Below are positions 1 to 5,946 of a stretch of DNA of 9,681 nucleotides, piece after piece. Origin of the DNA: an uncultured Clostridia bacterium (GTDB lineage Bacteria; Bacillota; Clostridia; Christensenellales; Borkfalkiaceae); assembly GCA_946627905.1 (NCBI GenBank), contig CAMOVY010000033.1:1-9681 (forward strand), read 5' to 3'. Under the pieces are notes generated by a model. It had not been told where the DNA came from. It saw only the letters and a list, made by a program, of their open reading frames with translations, and did no database searches. Numbering within the stretch: position 1 is the stretch's first letter; each line of letters begins with the position of its first letter. The translations under genes were made by a program, and so were the position numbers.

Positions 1-55
1 CGCTTTCGGTATCGTATTCTTGCGGCTTACCGCCTGCACCCGTTTTTTCTGCCAT
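1..55 (-). CDS. 5' tip of a leftward protein-coding gene, product unknown (partial)
   Basis: Only the first 18 codons lie in the window, reading MAEKTGAGGKPQEYDTES from an ATG whose A is at 55. A GGTGAT sequence sits about six bases upstream and could serve as a ribosome binding site. The opening, with a short charged stretch then AGGKPQEYD, is reminiscent of the N-termini of some phage or conjugative-element proteins, but this is an impression from memory and is not enough for a function. The gene points away from the XRE gene at 426, so the 370 bases between them form a divergent control region. A strong promoter-like sequence (57-85) predicts a transcript start inside this ORF, so the start codon, or the ORF itself, is uncertain. 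Confidence 0.4.
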   Translation of the reverse strand, partial: MAEKTGAGGKPQEYDTES

Positions 56-56
56 T

Positions 57-85
57 ATTGTATCACCGTTTCCGTTTATTGTCAA
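57..85 (-). promoter_or_regulatory. Consensus-like leftward promoter overlapping the edge gene's start
   Basis: Read leftward, TTGACA (85-80) is followed by a 17-base spacer and TACAAT (62-57). Transcription would begin near position 50, inside the short ORF that starts at 55. A second leftward TATAAT lies at 140-135 without a clear -35. The rest of 86-273 is AT-rich and holds no ORF or RNA gene that I can support. Confidence 0.4.
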
Positions 86-273
86 CAAATTAGGGCAACA
101 CTGCTTTCCGTATCGCCCTTTATTCCACGATACCATTATATCATATAAAATCGGTTATTTTCCGCCATCTTTTGACGGTTTTTTATTTTTTTATGGGTTC
201 GCCGCCAAATCAAACAAACTTTTATTTTGAAACTGTAATATCCGTGTTATCTTTCCTCTTGTCTTTTTTCTCT

Positions 274-345
274 ACAAGAATACTTATGTTTTTTTGATTT
301 TTACAATTATACTTGTAAAACGCGTTAATTTACAAGTATAATTGT
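274..345. promoter_or_regulatory. Three-site operator array with 29-bp pitch
   Basis: Three copies of an imperfect 14-bp palindrome close to ACAAGTATACTTGT are present: ACAAGAATACTTAT (274-287), ACAATTATACTTGT (303-316) and ACAAGTATAATTGT (332-345). Their centres are at 280.5, 309.5 and 338.5, exactly 29 bp apart. The last two are exact inverted copies, extending to 17-bp arms (303-319 and 329-345). The array precedes the XRE gene at 426, so autorepression by that protein is the natural inference. Three evenly spaced operators between divergent genes is the arrangement seen in temperate-phage and ICE repressor regions. Confidence 0.6.
306..342. promoter_or_regulatory. Overlapping divergent promoters embedded in the operators
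   Basis: Because the 303-345 inverted repeat is perfect, it carries the same promoter in both directions. Rightward, TTGTAA (313-318) and TATAAT (337-342) are 18 bases apart. Leftward, TTGTAA (335-330) and TATAAT (311-306) are also 18 apart. The rightward start would be near 349, ahead of the XRE gene at 426. Two further TATAAT boxes (348-353 and 366-371) could also be used for that gene, so the working promoter is not certain. Confidence 0.45.
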
Positions 346-425
346 GTTATAATAATGTAATGTGCTATAATTAGTTATAGTATAGAAATTTAAAATATTT
401 TTATAAAACTTTCGGGTGAAAACAT

Positions 426-641
426 ATGAAAAAAACAAGTAAATTCAGCGAAAACCTGATAAGGTTAAGAAAAGAAAAAGAACTTACTCAACAGGGGCTT
501 GCTTATTATCTCAAAGTAACGCAACAATGCATTTCGGAATGGGAACACGATAAAATTGAGCCCACAATGAGTAATTTAATACAACTTGCGGACTGTTTTG
601 ACGTGAGTATCGACTTTTTGGTGGGTAGAAAAGATTATTAA
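426..641 (+). CDS. Small XRE-family transcriptional repressor (71 aa)
   Basis: This encodes a one-domain helix-turn-helix protein of the Cro/C1 (XRE, HTH_3) family. The helix-turn-helix spans about residues 21-42: TQQGLAYYLK is the first helix, and TQQCISEWEHD is the recognition helix with the usual S-WE pattern. The protein ends in the DFLVGRKD tail common in stand-alone XRE regulators. There is no C-terminal sensing, peptidase or dimerisation domain. The ATG is preceded by GGGTGA (414-419) at good spacing. The three-site operator array lies 80-150 bases upstream, so the protein probably represses its own gene and perhaps the leftward gene at the window edge. A strong hairpin terminator follows, making it monocistronic. 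Its AT-rich base use fits acquired DNA. The DNA-binding role is secure; the targets are inferred. Confidence 0.9.
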   Translation: MKKTSKFSENLIRLRKEKELTQQGLAYYLKVTQQCISEWEHDKIEPTMSNLIQLADCFDVSIDFLVGRKDY

Positions 642-647
642 ACGATA

Positions 648-689
648 AAAAGCGCCCGTCGCGACAAAATTGTCGCGACGGGCGCTTTT
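648..689 (+). terminator. Rho-independent terminator of the first XRE gene
   Basis: A perfect 20-bp inverted repeat (648-667 pairing 670-689), with a GC-rich core GCGCCCGTCGCGAC and an AA centre, ends in TTTTGTGAT. It begins seven bases after the stop codon at 641. Its A-rich left side and T-rich right side would let it act in both directions, although no leftward gene ends here. Confidence 0.85.
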
Positions 690-717
690 GTGATAGTTGT
701 GTCGCTGCAATCGGAAT

Positions 718-749
718 TTGCGTGAATTTTTTACCTTTTTTACTATTAT
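718..749 (+). promoter_or_regulatory. Possible promoter of the second XRE gene
   Basis: TTGCGT (718-723) and TACTAT (741-746) are 17 bases apart, with an alternative TATTAT at 744-749. A start near 753 would fall directly at the first of the two TAAC/GTTA operators. The -35 is weak, so this is a tentative call. A TATATT at 796-801 is an alternative -10 without a clear -35. Confidence 0.35.
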
Positions 750-753
750 ATAT

Positions 754-795
754 TAACTAATGGTTAGTAGTCAAGCAAAAACTAACCGTTGGTTA
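754..795. promoter_or_regulatory. Pair of TAACC/GGTTA operators, 29-bp pitch
   Basis: Two 13-bp palindromic sites share the pattern TAACnnnTGGTTA: TAACTAATGGTTA (754-766) and TAACCGTTGGTTA (783-795). Their centres (760 and 789) are 29 bp apart, the same pitch as the array upstream of the first XRE gene but with an unrelated sequence. They sit between the likely promoter and the XRE gene at 827, consistent with negative autoregulation by that protein. Confidence 0.55.
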
Positions 796-826
796 TATAT
801 TTTTTGCAAAAGGGGAAAATCTTTTT

Positions 827-1036
827 ATGGGGAATTCAATAATTAAAGAAAGATTGTGTGAAGAAATAAAAAATTCAAACCTGCCTTATGTGGAAATAGC
901 AAAAAGAGTAGGCGTATCGCCTGAAATGATAACGCAGTATTTAACTACAAAAAAATTGCCTAAACTTGATACGTTTGCAAAACTTTGCAAAGAATTAGAT
1001 TTGTCAGCAAATTATATTTTAGGATTAGAAGATTAA
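827..1036 (+). CDS. Small XRE-family transcriptional regulator (69 aa)
   Basis: A one-domain helix-turn-helix protein. Residues about 19-28 (LPYVEIAKRV) form the first helix and 31-41 (SPEMITQYLTT) the recognition helix, followed by PKLDTFAKLCKEL and the C-terminal YILGLED typical of the Cro/C1 family. There is no sensing domain. AGGGG at 811-815 lies 11 bases before the ATG, a little far but the only plausible ribosome binding site. Two TAAC/GTTA palindromes directly upstream are the likely self-operators. It is distinct in sequence from the 426 and 7316 XRE proteins and has different operators, so the three probably do not cross-regulate. The following bases carry a repeat and a hairpin. 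Family assignment is firm; the cognate genes are unknown. Confidence 0.88.
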   Translation: MGNSIIKERLCEEIKNSNLPYVEIAKRVGVSPEMITQYLTTKKLPKLDTFAKLCKELDLSANYILGLED

Positions 1037-1040
1037 AAAA

Positions 1041-1071
1041 CGAGATTGCCGCGCCTACGGCTCGCAATGAC
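1041..1071. repeat. CATTGCGAG/GGCAATCTC interspersed-repeat fragment
   Basis: Read leftward, the stretch begins GTCATTGCGAGC and ends CGGCAATCTCG, enclosing a GCC-TAC-GGC core on the plus strand. It can fold as an imperfect hairpin closed by ATTGC/GCAAT. As I recall, sequences of this form (CATTGCGAG ... GGCAATC) occur in many copies in various bacterial genomes as palindromic interspersed elements. Only one copy is seen in this window, so its repetitive nature is inferred. Confidence 0.4.
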
Positions 1072-1077
1072 AAAACA

Positions 1078-1107
1078 ACGCCCACGAAGGCTTGCCTTCG
1101 TGGGCGT
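1078..1107 (-). terminator. GC-rich hairpin, possible second terminator for pckG
   Basis: A perfect 14-bp stem (1078-1091 pairing 1094-1107) with a TT centre lies between the second XRE gene and pckG. To the right it is followed by ATAAATT, a poor U-tract. Read leftward it is followed by TTGTTTTG, which is better. It may therefore back up the pckG terminator or weakly end the XRE transcript; it could serve both. Confidence 0.5.
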
Positions 1108-1150
1108 ATAAATTCATGCCTTTAAAGAGTTTTCGGAATTAGGGGTTTAT

Positions 1151-1192
1151 AAAGGGGGAAGAACGGATTCGAAAAACAGTTCTTCCCCCTTT
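1151..1192 (-). terminator. Terminator hairpin of pckG
   Basis: A perfect 14-bp stem, AAAGGGGGAAGAAC (1151-1164) with GTTCTTCCCCCTTT (1179-1192) and a 14-base loop, begins five bases beyond the pckG stop codon. Read leftward the stem is followed by TTTATAAACC after its own closing T residues, a moderate U-tract. Confidence 0.7.
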
Positions 1193-1197
1193 GACGA

Positions 1198-2973
1198 TTA
1201 TTTTAAATTCGCTTTTAATTTGTCTAATTCGTCATAAAGTTCTTTCGGAACTCTCGCGCCCAACTCACCGTAGAATTGTTCGATACCTTCGGTTTCCTTC
1301 GTCCAGTTTTCTTTATCAACCGAGAGCAAGTCTTCGATCGTGCTTTCGGTTATGCCGTCAAGCCCTTCGATATTTATATCCTTTGCGTAAGGAACGTAGC
1401 CTATAGGCGTTTCTTTCGCGTCGACTTTATCTTCGCAACGGGCAAGTATCCAGTCGAGTACGCGCATATTGTCGCCAAAGCCCGGCCATATAAAGTTGCC
1501 GTTATCGTCCGTTCTGAACCAGTTTACGTTGAAAATCTTGGGTTTATTCGTGATTTTTTCGCCCATTTCAATCCAATGTCTGAAATAGTCGCCCATATTG
1601 TAGCCGACAAACGGGCGCATAGCCATCGGGTCGCGCCTTACAACGCCTACCGCGCCGGTTGCCGCAGCAGTCGTTTCGCTCGCCATAATCGAACCTACGA
1701 ACACGCCGTTGTTCCAGTCTTTACTCTGATAAACGAGAGGTGCGGTTTTAGCACGTCTTCCGCCGAATATAATTGCGGAAAGCGGAACGCCGTTCGGCGC
1801 TTCGAACTGGTCGGATAAACACGGACAGTTAATGGTAGGCGCGGTAAATCTGCTGTTGGGATGCGCGCCTTTAACGGGCTTGCCGTCAGCGTCTTTCATA
1901 TCGCCGTTCCAAGGATTACCTTTCCAGTCAAGCGCATTTTTCGGCGGGGTTTTATCTAAGCCTTCCCCCCAAACCGTTTCGTCGTCGAGATTTTCCACTA
2001 CGTTAGTGAAAATCGTACCTTTTTTCGTCGATAAAAGCGCGTTGGGGTTAGATTTCATACTCGTCCCCGGCGCAACGCCGAAGAAACCGTTTTCGGGGTT
2101 GACAGCCCAAAGTCTGCCGTCTTCGCCCACTCTTATCCAAGCGATATCGTCGCCCACGCACCAGCACTTATAACCTTTCTTTTTATAGATTTCCGGCGGA
2201 ATAATCATAGCAAGGTTGGTCTTGCCGCAAGCCGACGGGAAAGCCGCCGCCACGTACTTAATTTCGCCTTTCGGATTTTCGATGCCGAGAATAAGCATGT
2301 GTTCAGCCATCCAGCCTTCGGTTTTGCCAAGGTAAGACGCTATACGGAGCGCAAAGCACTTTTTACCTAAAAGCACGTTGCCGCCGTAGTTGGAATTTAT
2401 AGACATAATGGTATTGTCTTCGGGGAAATGGCAGATATATCTCTTTTCTTCGGAAAGTTCCGCATAAGAGTGCCAGCCCTTGATAAAGTCCCCGTCGCCG
2501 AGCGCGTCAAGCACTTTTTGCCCTACACGCGTCATAATAGCCATATTTAAAACGACGTAAATAGAGTCGGTGATTTCGATACCGATTTTAGAGAACTTAC
2601 TGCCGACAGCACCCATAGAATACGGGATAACGTACATGGTTCTGCCTTTCATAACGCCCTTAAACAGCCCTTTCAAAAGTTTATAGGCTTCGTCCGTTTC
2701 CATCCAGTTGTTGATGGGCGCGGAATCTTCTTTGTTCTTGGAACAGATAAAGGTTCTGCCTTCTACCCTTGCGACGTCGTTTACCGTCGTGCGGTGAAGA
2801 TAGCACCCGGGTAATTTTTCCTGATTTAGTTTAATAAGAATTTTCTCGTCAACGGCTTGCTTTCTGAGCGCTTCAAGTTGAGCCTCGCTCCCGTCAATCC
2901 ACACAACTTTTTCCGGAGCGCAAAGTTCCTGCGCTTCTTTAATAAAATCCAGAAGTTTTTTGTTGTTTGTCAT
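1198..2973 (-). CDS. pckG: Phosphoenolpyruvate carboxykinase (GTP)
   Basis: Catalyses oxaloacetate + GTP to phosphoenolpyruvate + GDP + CO2 in the cytosol, the entry step of gluconeogenesis; in fermenters it can run in reverse to fix CO2. At 591 residues it is full length for the GTP-dependent class. The hallmark P-loop FPSACGKTN is at 245-253, with the reactive Cys249. Substrate-binding Arg69 lies in DVARVEG, and YGGN is at 196-199. The metal ligands are Lys205 (GKK), His225 (AEHM) and Asp276 (GDDIAW). GGRR is at 404-407, the mobile lid about 431-449 (ASETTAAATG...), and the guanine pocket NWF...WPGFG at 484-500. AAGGAG lies 15 bases before the ATG, longer than usual. A TTTACA-17-TATAAT promoter lies upstream and a hairpin follows the stop. 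It is monocistronic and divergent from the gene at 3221. The GTP enzyme, rather than ATP-type PckA, is notable for a Firmicute. Confidence 0.97.
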   Translation of the reverse strand: MTNNKKLLDFIKEAQELCAPEKVVWIDGSEAQLEALRKQAVDEKILIKLNQEKLPGCYLHRTTVNDVARVEGRTFICSKNKEDSAPINNWMETDEAYKLLKGLFKGVMKGRTMYVIPYSMGAVGSKFSKIGIEITDSIYVVLNMAIMTRVGQKVLDALGDGDFIKGWHSYAELSEEKRYICHFPEDNTIMSINSNYGGNVLLGKKCFALRIASYLGKTEGWMAEHMLILGIENPKGEIKYVAAAFPSACGKTNLAMIIPPEIYKKKGYKCWCVGDDIAWIRVGEDGRLWAVNPENGFFGVAPGTSMKSNPNALLSTKKGTIFTNVVENLDDETVWGEGLDKTPPKNALDWKGNPWNGDMKDADGKPVKGAHPNSRFTAPTINCPCLSDQFEAPNGVPLSAIIFGGRRAKTAPLVYQSKDWNNGVFVGSIMASETTAAATGAVGVVRRDPMAMRPFVGYNMGDYFRHWIEMGEKITNKPKIFNVNWFRTDDNGNFIWPGFGDNMRVLDWILARCEDKVDAKETPIGYVPYAKDINIEGLDGITESTIEDLLSVDKENWTKETEGIEQFYGELGARVPKELYDELDKLKANLK

Positions 2974-3031
2974 AATTATTTAACACGTCTCCTTAAAAAT
3001 TTTCTCATCTTACCCCATTATAATTATATGT

Positions 3032-3060
3032 ATTATAGCATTTTTAGAACGATATGTAAA
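3032..3060 (-). promoter_or_regulatory. pckG promoter
   Basis: Read leftward, TTTACA (3060-3055), a 17-base spacer and a perfect TATAAT (3037-3032) predict a start near 3025, leaving a leader of about 50 bases with AAGGAG. A second TATAAT at 3022-3017 has no matching -35. Between here and 3205 the sequence is AT-rich and I see no further gene. Confidence 0.65.
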
Positions 3061-3205
3061 CTTTTTAGCACCGCCAGACTATAATTTTTTCTTTTAATTG
3101 AAAATTATTTTTTTCGACTTTAATTGCGTTTTTTCGGCAAAAAAACAAATTTTAAATATAAATAAAGAGTATATATTTAAAACAACCGATAAAAAGCGTC
3201 GGTAA

Positions 3206-3215
3206 AAGGCGGTGA
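3206..3215 (+). promoter_or_regulatory. Ribosome binding site that sets the 3221 start
   Basis: AAGGCGGTGA matches the ideal AAGGAGGTGA at nine of ten positions and ends five bases before GTG 3221. The upstream in-frame GTG at 3212 lies inside this site, so it is unlikely to be the start. Confidence 0.6.
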
Positions 3216-3220
3216 AAAAA

Positions 3221-4267
3221 GTGTTTTCAAAAAAAATTATCGTTATAAAACAGACGTCCGAAAATTATTCTTCGGAAAATAAACCCGCCTGCGGTATCTG
3301 TCGGCTGGAAAAAGAAAACGGGCTTTTAACGGTGTTTTTATCGCTTGTGGGCTTTGCCGCGCTACGAAAGGGCGAATACCGCCTGTTTATCGTCGCCGAC
3401 AATAAATCCGTAGTGAAAAAGGACTTGGGCAAAGCGCCCGTTTCCTCCGCAATCCCGATTATGAGCGAACTTTCGCTTGAAAAGGGCATTACCGCAGGAC
3501 TTTGGACGGTTGAAAACGATATTCCGCTGATTATAGCGTACGGAAAAAGTGAAGACGCCGCACTTACGGTCAAGGATTACGGCGCGGTAGTGGTAAACGA
3601 AATAATAGCCGAAAGAAAACTTCGCGAGCGCGAAAAAGAGTTTACCTTGCCCGTTGCCGCCGCTAAAACAGCGGAAACGGAAACCGTAAGCGCGCCCGAA
3701 AACCGCGAAGACTTCGCGCAGTTGTTCCGCTTATACGACGACGAAGCGGTCGCTACCGAAAATTATTACGAAGATACGGATTTGCAACAAAAACTTTCGG
3801 CAATAAAGGAATTATCAGATGAATATATACGACGTGAATCGGGCGGCGGCGCTGGCTTCCGCACGCAAAAAGAAAGACAAGGCGAAAAAAACTTTGATTT
3901 ATCTCAAAATGAAACGGACTATAGCGGCGACAAAAACGCCCCCTACTACCTTACGGTAAAAAACGAACTCGACGGACTTTTCGATAAGTACCCGAAAGAA
4001 ACGGAACTCGAAAAGGCAATAGACGGCAGTCGGTTCGCAAAAGTTTATTACGCGGACGACAAATATTACGTCGTTGGCGTAATAAAGGAAAACGACAAGG
4101 AAAAATACATATGCTACGGCGTACCGTCAAAGTACCGACAGACGCCCCCGAAAGAACTCGCGGGGTACTGCTGTTTCGTACCGCTGTCGATTTTTGACCT
4201 TAAAGGCGACGGATATTTTATGATGTTTCAGGACGCTTACACGGGCAAATGCGTACATAAAGGTTGA
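3221..4267 (+). CDS. Two-domain protein of unknown function (348 aa)
   Basis: I chose GTG 3221 because a near-ideal ribosome binding site precedes it; a start at GTG 3212 would add three residues. No signal peptide or membrane segment is visible. About residues 10-125 look like a compact beta-rich domain (cysteines in PACGICRLE, then repeated short hydrophobic strands such as LLTVFLSLVGF and YRLFIVAD). Residues about 126-230 are charged and probably flexible. The C-terminal domain from about 235 contains YYVVGVI, YICYGVPSKYRQTPP and GDGYFMMFQDAYTG. From memory this resembles a family of uncharacterised Clostridia proteins with an N-terminal beta domain and a C-terminal YxxGVPxxY region, but I cannot name a domain with confidence. 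It is divergent from pckG. No terminator is evident before the membrane gene at 4383, so read-through is possible. Function unknown. Confidence 0.75.
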   Translation: MFSKKIIVIKQTSENYSSENKPACGICRLEKENGLLTVFLSLVGFAALRKGEYRLFIVADNKSVVKKDLGKAPVSSAIPIMSELSLEKGITAGLWTVENDIPLIIAYGKSEDAALTVKDYGAVVVNEIIAERKLREREKEFTLPVAAAKTAETETVSAPENREDFAQLFRLYDDEAVATENYYEDTDLQQKLSAIKELSDEYIRRESGGGAGFRTQKERQGEKNFDLSQNETDYSGDKNAPYYLTVKNELDGLFDKYPKETELEKAIDGSRFAKVYYADDKYYVVGVIKENDKEKYICYGVPSKYRQTPPKELAGYCCFVPLSIFDLKGDGYFMMFQDAYTGKCVHKG

Positions 4268-4317
4268 TTGCTTATATTTTATAGCGCGGATAACGGTTTA
4301 CATAAAGCACTCTTTCC

Positions 4318-4346
4318 TTGACAACGGGCGGCAATAATTATATAAT
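4318..4346 (+). promoter_or_regulatory. Perfect consensus sigma-A promoter of the 4383 gene
   Basis: TTGACA (4318-4323), a 17-base spacer and TATAAT (4341-4346) match the consensus at all twelve positions. The start is expected near 4353, giving a leader of about 30 bases with AAGGAG at 4366-4371. No operator-like palindrome overlaps it, so strong constitutive expression is likely. Confidence 0.85.
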
Positions 4347-4382
4347 GATAGCGTAGAATAATTTTAAGGAGAGTGCAAAATT

Positions 4383-4970
4383 ATGGTAAAACCTACGCTG
4401 AAACGCATTTTTGCAATCGTCGGTTCAAGCCTTGCGCCCGTCGCCGCAATATTGTATCTTATTTTAGGCATACAACATCTTATCGCAATAGATAACGACG
4501 TTAAAACTAATTTCTACCTGATAATAACGGGGTTTTTGCTGTTCGGGCTGTCGTTCTGCCTTATACTGTTCGGCGCAAAAGTTTTGTTCAGTTTTTTGAA
4601 TAAAGAAAACGACGAAGAACCGTTTACCGCGTTGGTACTCAGTTTTACGAGTTTGCTGTTTATGATAAACCTGTTTTATATTTGTTTTTGGGGCGGCGTT
4701 GCGGCAAACTGGGTAATACTTATTTTCTCGCTCGGGTCTGCGCTTACCCTTTTAATACACGTTCTGGGTATTAAAACCGCTTGGTATACGGATGTGGTCG
4801 GCGTCGCTATCGGTATGATAACCGCAATCACCGCCGCCTGCGCTTTTTCGGGGCTTATGCTTGCGGCGTCGATAATCGTTTCAATCGTTTGCTTTTTGAT
4901 TATGGCAATCTTCGCGCTATGTTTAATAAAGGACGAACCTGAAAAAACGGAAGAAAATCCAAAAGAGTAA
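4383..4970 (+). CDS. Six-span integral membrane protein, unknown function (195 aa)
   Basis: Hydrophobic stretches at about residues 8-30, 43-70, 82-103, 104-127, 135-158 and 160-183 predict six membrane helices. The N-terminus is short and positively charged (MVKPTLKR), the loop at 73-81 is acidic (NKENDEEP), and the hydrophilic tail is DEPEKTEENPKE. There is no obvious transporter, channel or enzyme motif and no cleavable signal, so I do not assign a function. AAGGAG lies 11 bases before the ATG. The gene has its own perfect consensus promoter and a strong terminator, so it is probably a well-expressed single-gene unit. It is convergent with the hydrolase at 5066-5854. Confidence 0.82.
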   Translation: MVKPTLKRIFAIVGSSLAPVAAILYLILGIQHLIAIDNDVKTNFYLIITGFLLFGLSFCLILFGAKVLFSFLNKENDEEPFTALVLSFTSLLFMINLFYICFWGGVAANWVILIFSLGSALTLLIHVLGIKTAWYTDVVGVAIGMITAITAACAFSGLMLAASIIVSIVCFLIMAIFALCLIKDEPEKTEENPKE

Positions 4971-4981
4971 TTAAAATTAAA

Positions 4982-5017
4982 ATATAAAAAGGACGGTTTG
5001 TGCCGTCCTTTTTATAT
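4982..5017. terminator. Bidirectional terminator between the membrane protein and hydrolase genes
   Basis: A 15-bp stem (4982-4996 pairing 5003-5017) with core AAAAAGGACGG/CCGTCCTTTTT and loop TTTGTG has A-rich and T-rich shoulders. It gives a U-tract in either direction. It lies 12 bases after the membrane gene stop and about 50 bases beyond the hydrolase stop, so it can serve both convergent genes. Confidence 0.88.
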
Positions 5018-5065
5018 ATGTTCGTATACGTTGTTAAAATGCGTTTTTGCATAAGTTGCAAAAAT

Positions 5066-5854
5066 CTATTCCGTTAAAAACCCGTAAACACGCTTTTTGT
5101 AATCGGGCGCTTCGTCAAAAACCGCGTGCCCGTATCTTTTATATTCGTAATATTGACAGCGCAAAGCGTTAGCCGTTTCCAAAGCGGCACTTGCGGTAGT
5201 TATTCTGTCGCGCAAAGCGCCTATCACAAAAGTTTTTGCCGTTATTCTGTTAAGCGCCGAATACACGTCAAAATTTTTCGCGGCGTTGATATACGTAATA
5301 AACCGCGCCGTCTTTTCGCTTGTCGCAACGGTTTTTAGTGCCGAAAATACAGCCGCGTATTTTTTTAACGTTGACGGCGAATATATGGTTTTATTTATAT
5401 CGACGGTAAGCGCGTCTATATCCCCGCTTTTTGCTATCCCCTCCCACCGCGTTAAAACGCTTAATACGGTTTTATTCGGGCGCGACATCGTTGAACCGAT
5501 AACGAGTTTATTGACAAGTTGCGGATAGCATATCGCAAGTTGTTGCGCAACCATACCGCCGAGCGATACCCCGAAAACGTCCGCGCAACTTATCCCGAGT
5601 TTTTCTATTGCTTCCGCCGCATCGTCCGCCATATCCCGCACGGAATAACCCGTTTTCGGGGTAAGATTTCTATCGATAAGATGAACGGTAAAATCTTCGG
5701 AAAATACGCCGTACGCACTTTCAATCGCTTCCGCCTGCGGGAAAAAGCCGTCGTAAGACAGCCCCGGTAAAATAACAAGCGGCTTTTTACCTTTTCCGAA
5801 TTTTATAAACTGCACTTCACCGTTTTTTATTTTTAACGTTCCCGTTTCCGCCAT
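5066..5854 (-). CDS. Alpha/beta-fold hydrolase (262 aa)
   Basis: A complete alpha/beta hydrolase. The nucleophile elbow GVSLGG is at 95-100 with Ser97, and the acid is Asp216 in GALRDRITT. The base is His243 in YGHAVFDE, and the oxyanion-hole region LPGL at about 29-32 follows the first core strand. Length and motif spacing match soluble esterases or C-C bond hydrolases of the pimeloyl-ester esterase/MhpC type. No lid insertion, signal peptide or membrane helix is visible, so it is probably cytosolic. The substrate cannot be told from sequence, and no neighbouring pathway genes help. AAAGGA lies six bases before the ATG, and a TTGACA-17-TATTAT promoter starts it near 5884. It shares a terminator with the convergent membrane gene and appears monocistronic. 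Confidence 0.88.
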   Translation of the reverse strand: MAETGTLKIKNGEVQFIKFGKGKKPLVILPGLSYDGFFPQAEAIESAYGVFSEDFTVHLIDRNLTPKTGYSVRDMADDAAEAIEKLGISCADVFGVSLGGMVAQQLAICYPQLVNKLVIGSTMSRPNKTVLSVLTRWEGIAKSGDIDALTVDINKTIYSPSTLKKYAAVFSALKTVATSEKTARFITYINAAKNFDVYSALNRITAKTFVIGALRDRITTASAALETANALRCQYYEYKRYGHAVFDEAPDYKKRVYGFLTE

Positions 5855-5890
5855 AGTTTCCTTTTAAGTTTATATAATTTAACGTTTTTT

Positions 5891-5919
5891 ATAATAACAC
5901 TAGGTTTCCCTTTTGTCAA
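5891..5919 (-). promoter_or_regulatory. Promoter of the alpha/beta hydrolase gene
   Basis: Read leftward, TTGACA (5919-5914), 17 bases, and TATTAT (5896-5891) match the consensus at eleven of twelve positions. The expected start near 5884 gives a 30-base leader containing AAAGGA. It lies just past the tRNA-Thr terminator and the palindromic cluster. Confidence 0.8.
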
Positions 5920-5946
5920 CTCTCGCCCTGCTCGGTTTCAATCGCG

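Noticed and set aside
274..345. CRISPR array or direct-repeat array
   Set aside because: The units are short, degenerate palindromes without uniform spacers; they are better explained as repressor operators.
426..641. Antitoxin of a toxin-antitoxin pair
   Set aside because: The gene is closed by a strong terminator and no small partner gene lies beside it, so nothing in the sequence supports a toxin partner.
1276..1818. 180-codon ORF on the plus strand inside pckG
   Set aside because: It is antisense to a fully conserved pckG coding region and has no start signals; a shadow of codon bias. The same applies to 1191-1406 and 1832-2173.
2857..3084. 75-codon ORF overlapping the pckG start and promoter on the plus strand
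   Set aside because: It lies mostly across the pckG promoter, has no ribosome binding site and no recognisable composition.
3265..3573. 102-codon ORF antisense to the 3221 gene
   Set aside because: It is a shadow frame without start signals; the sense gene has a near-ideal ribosome binding site.
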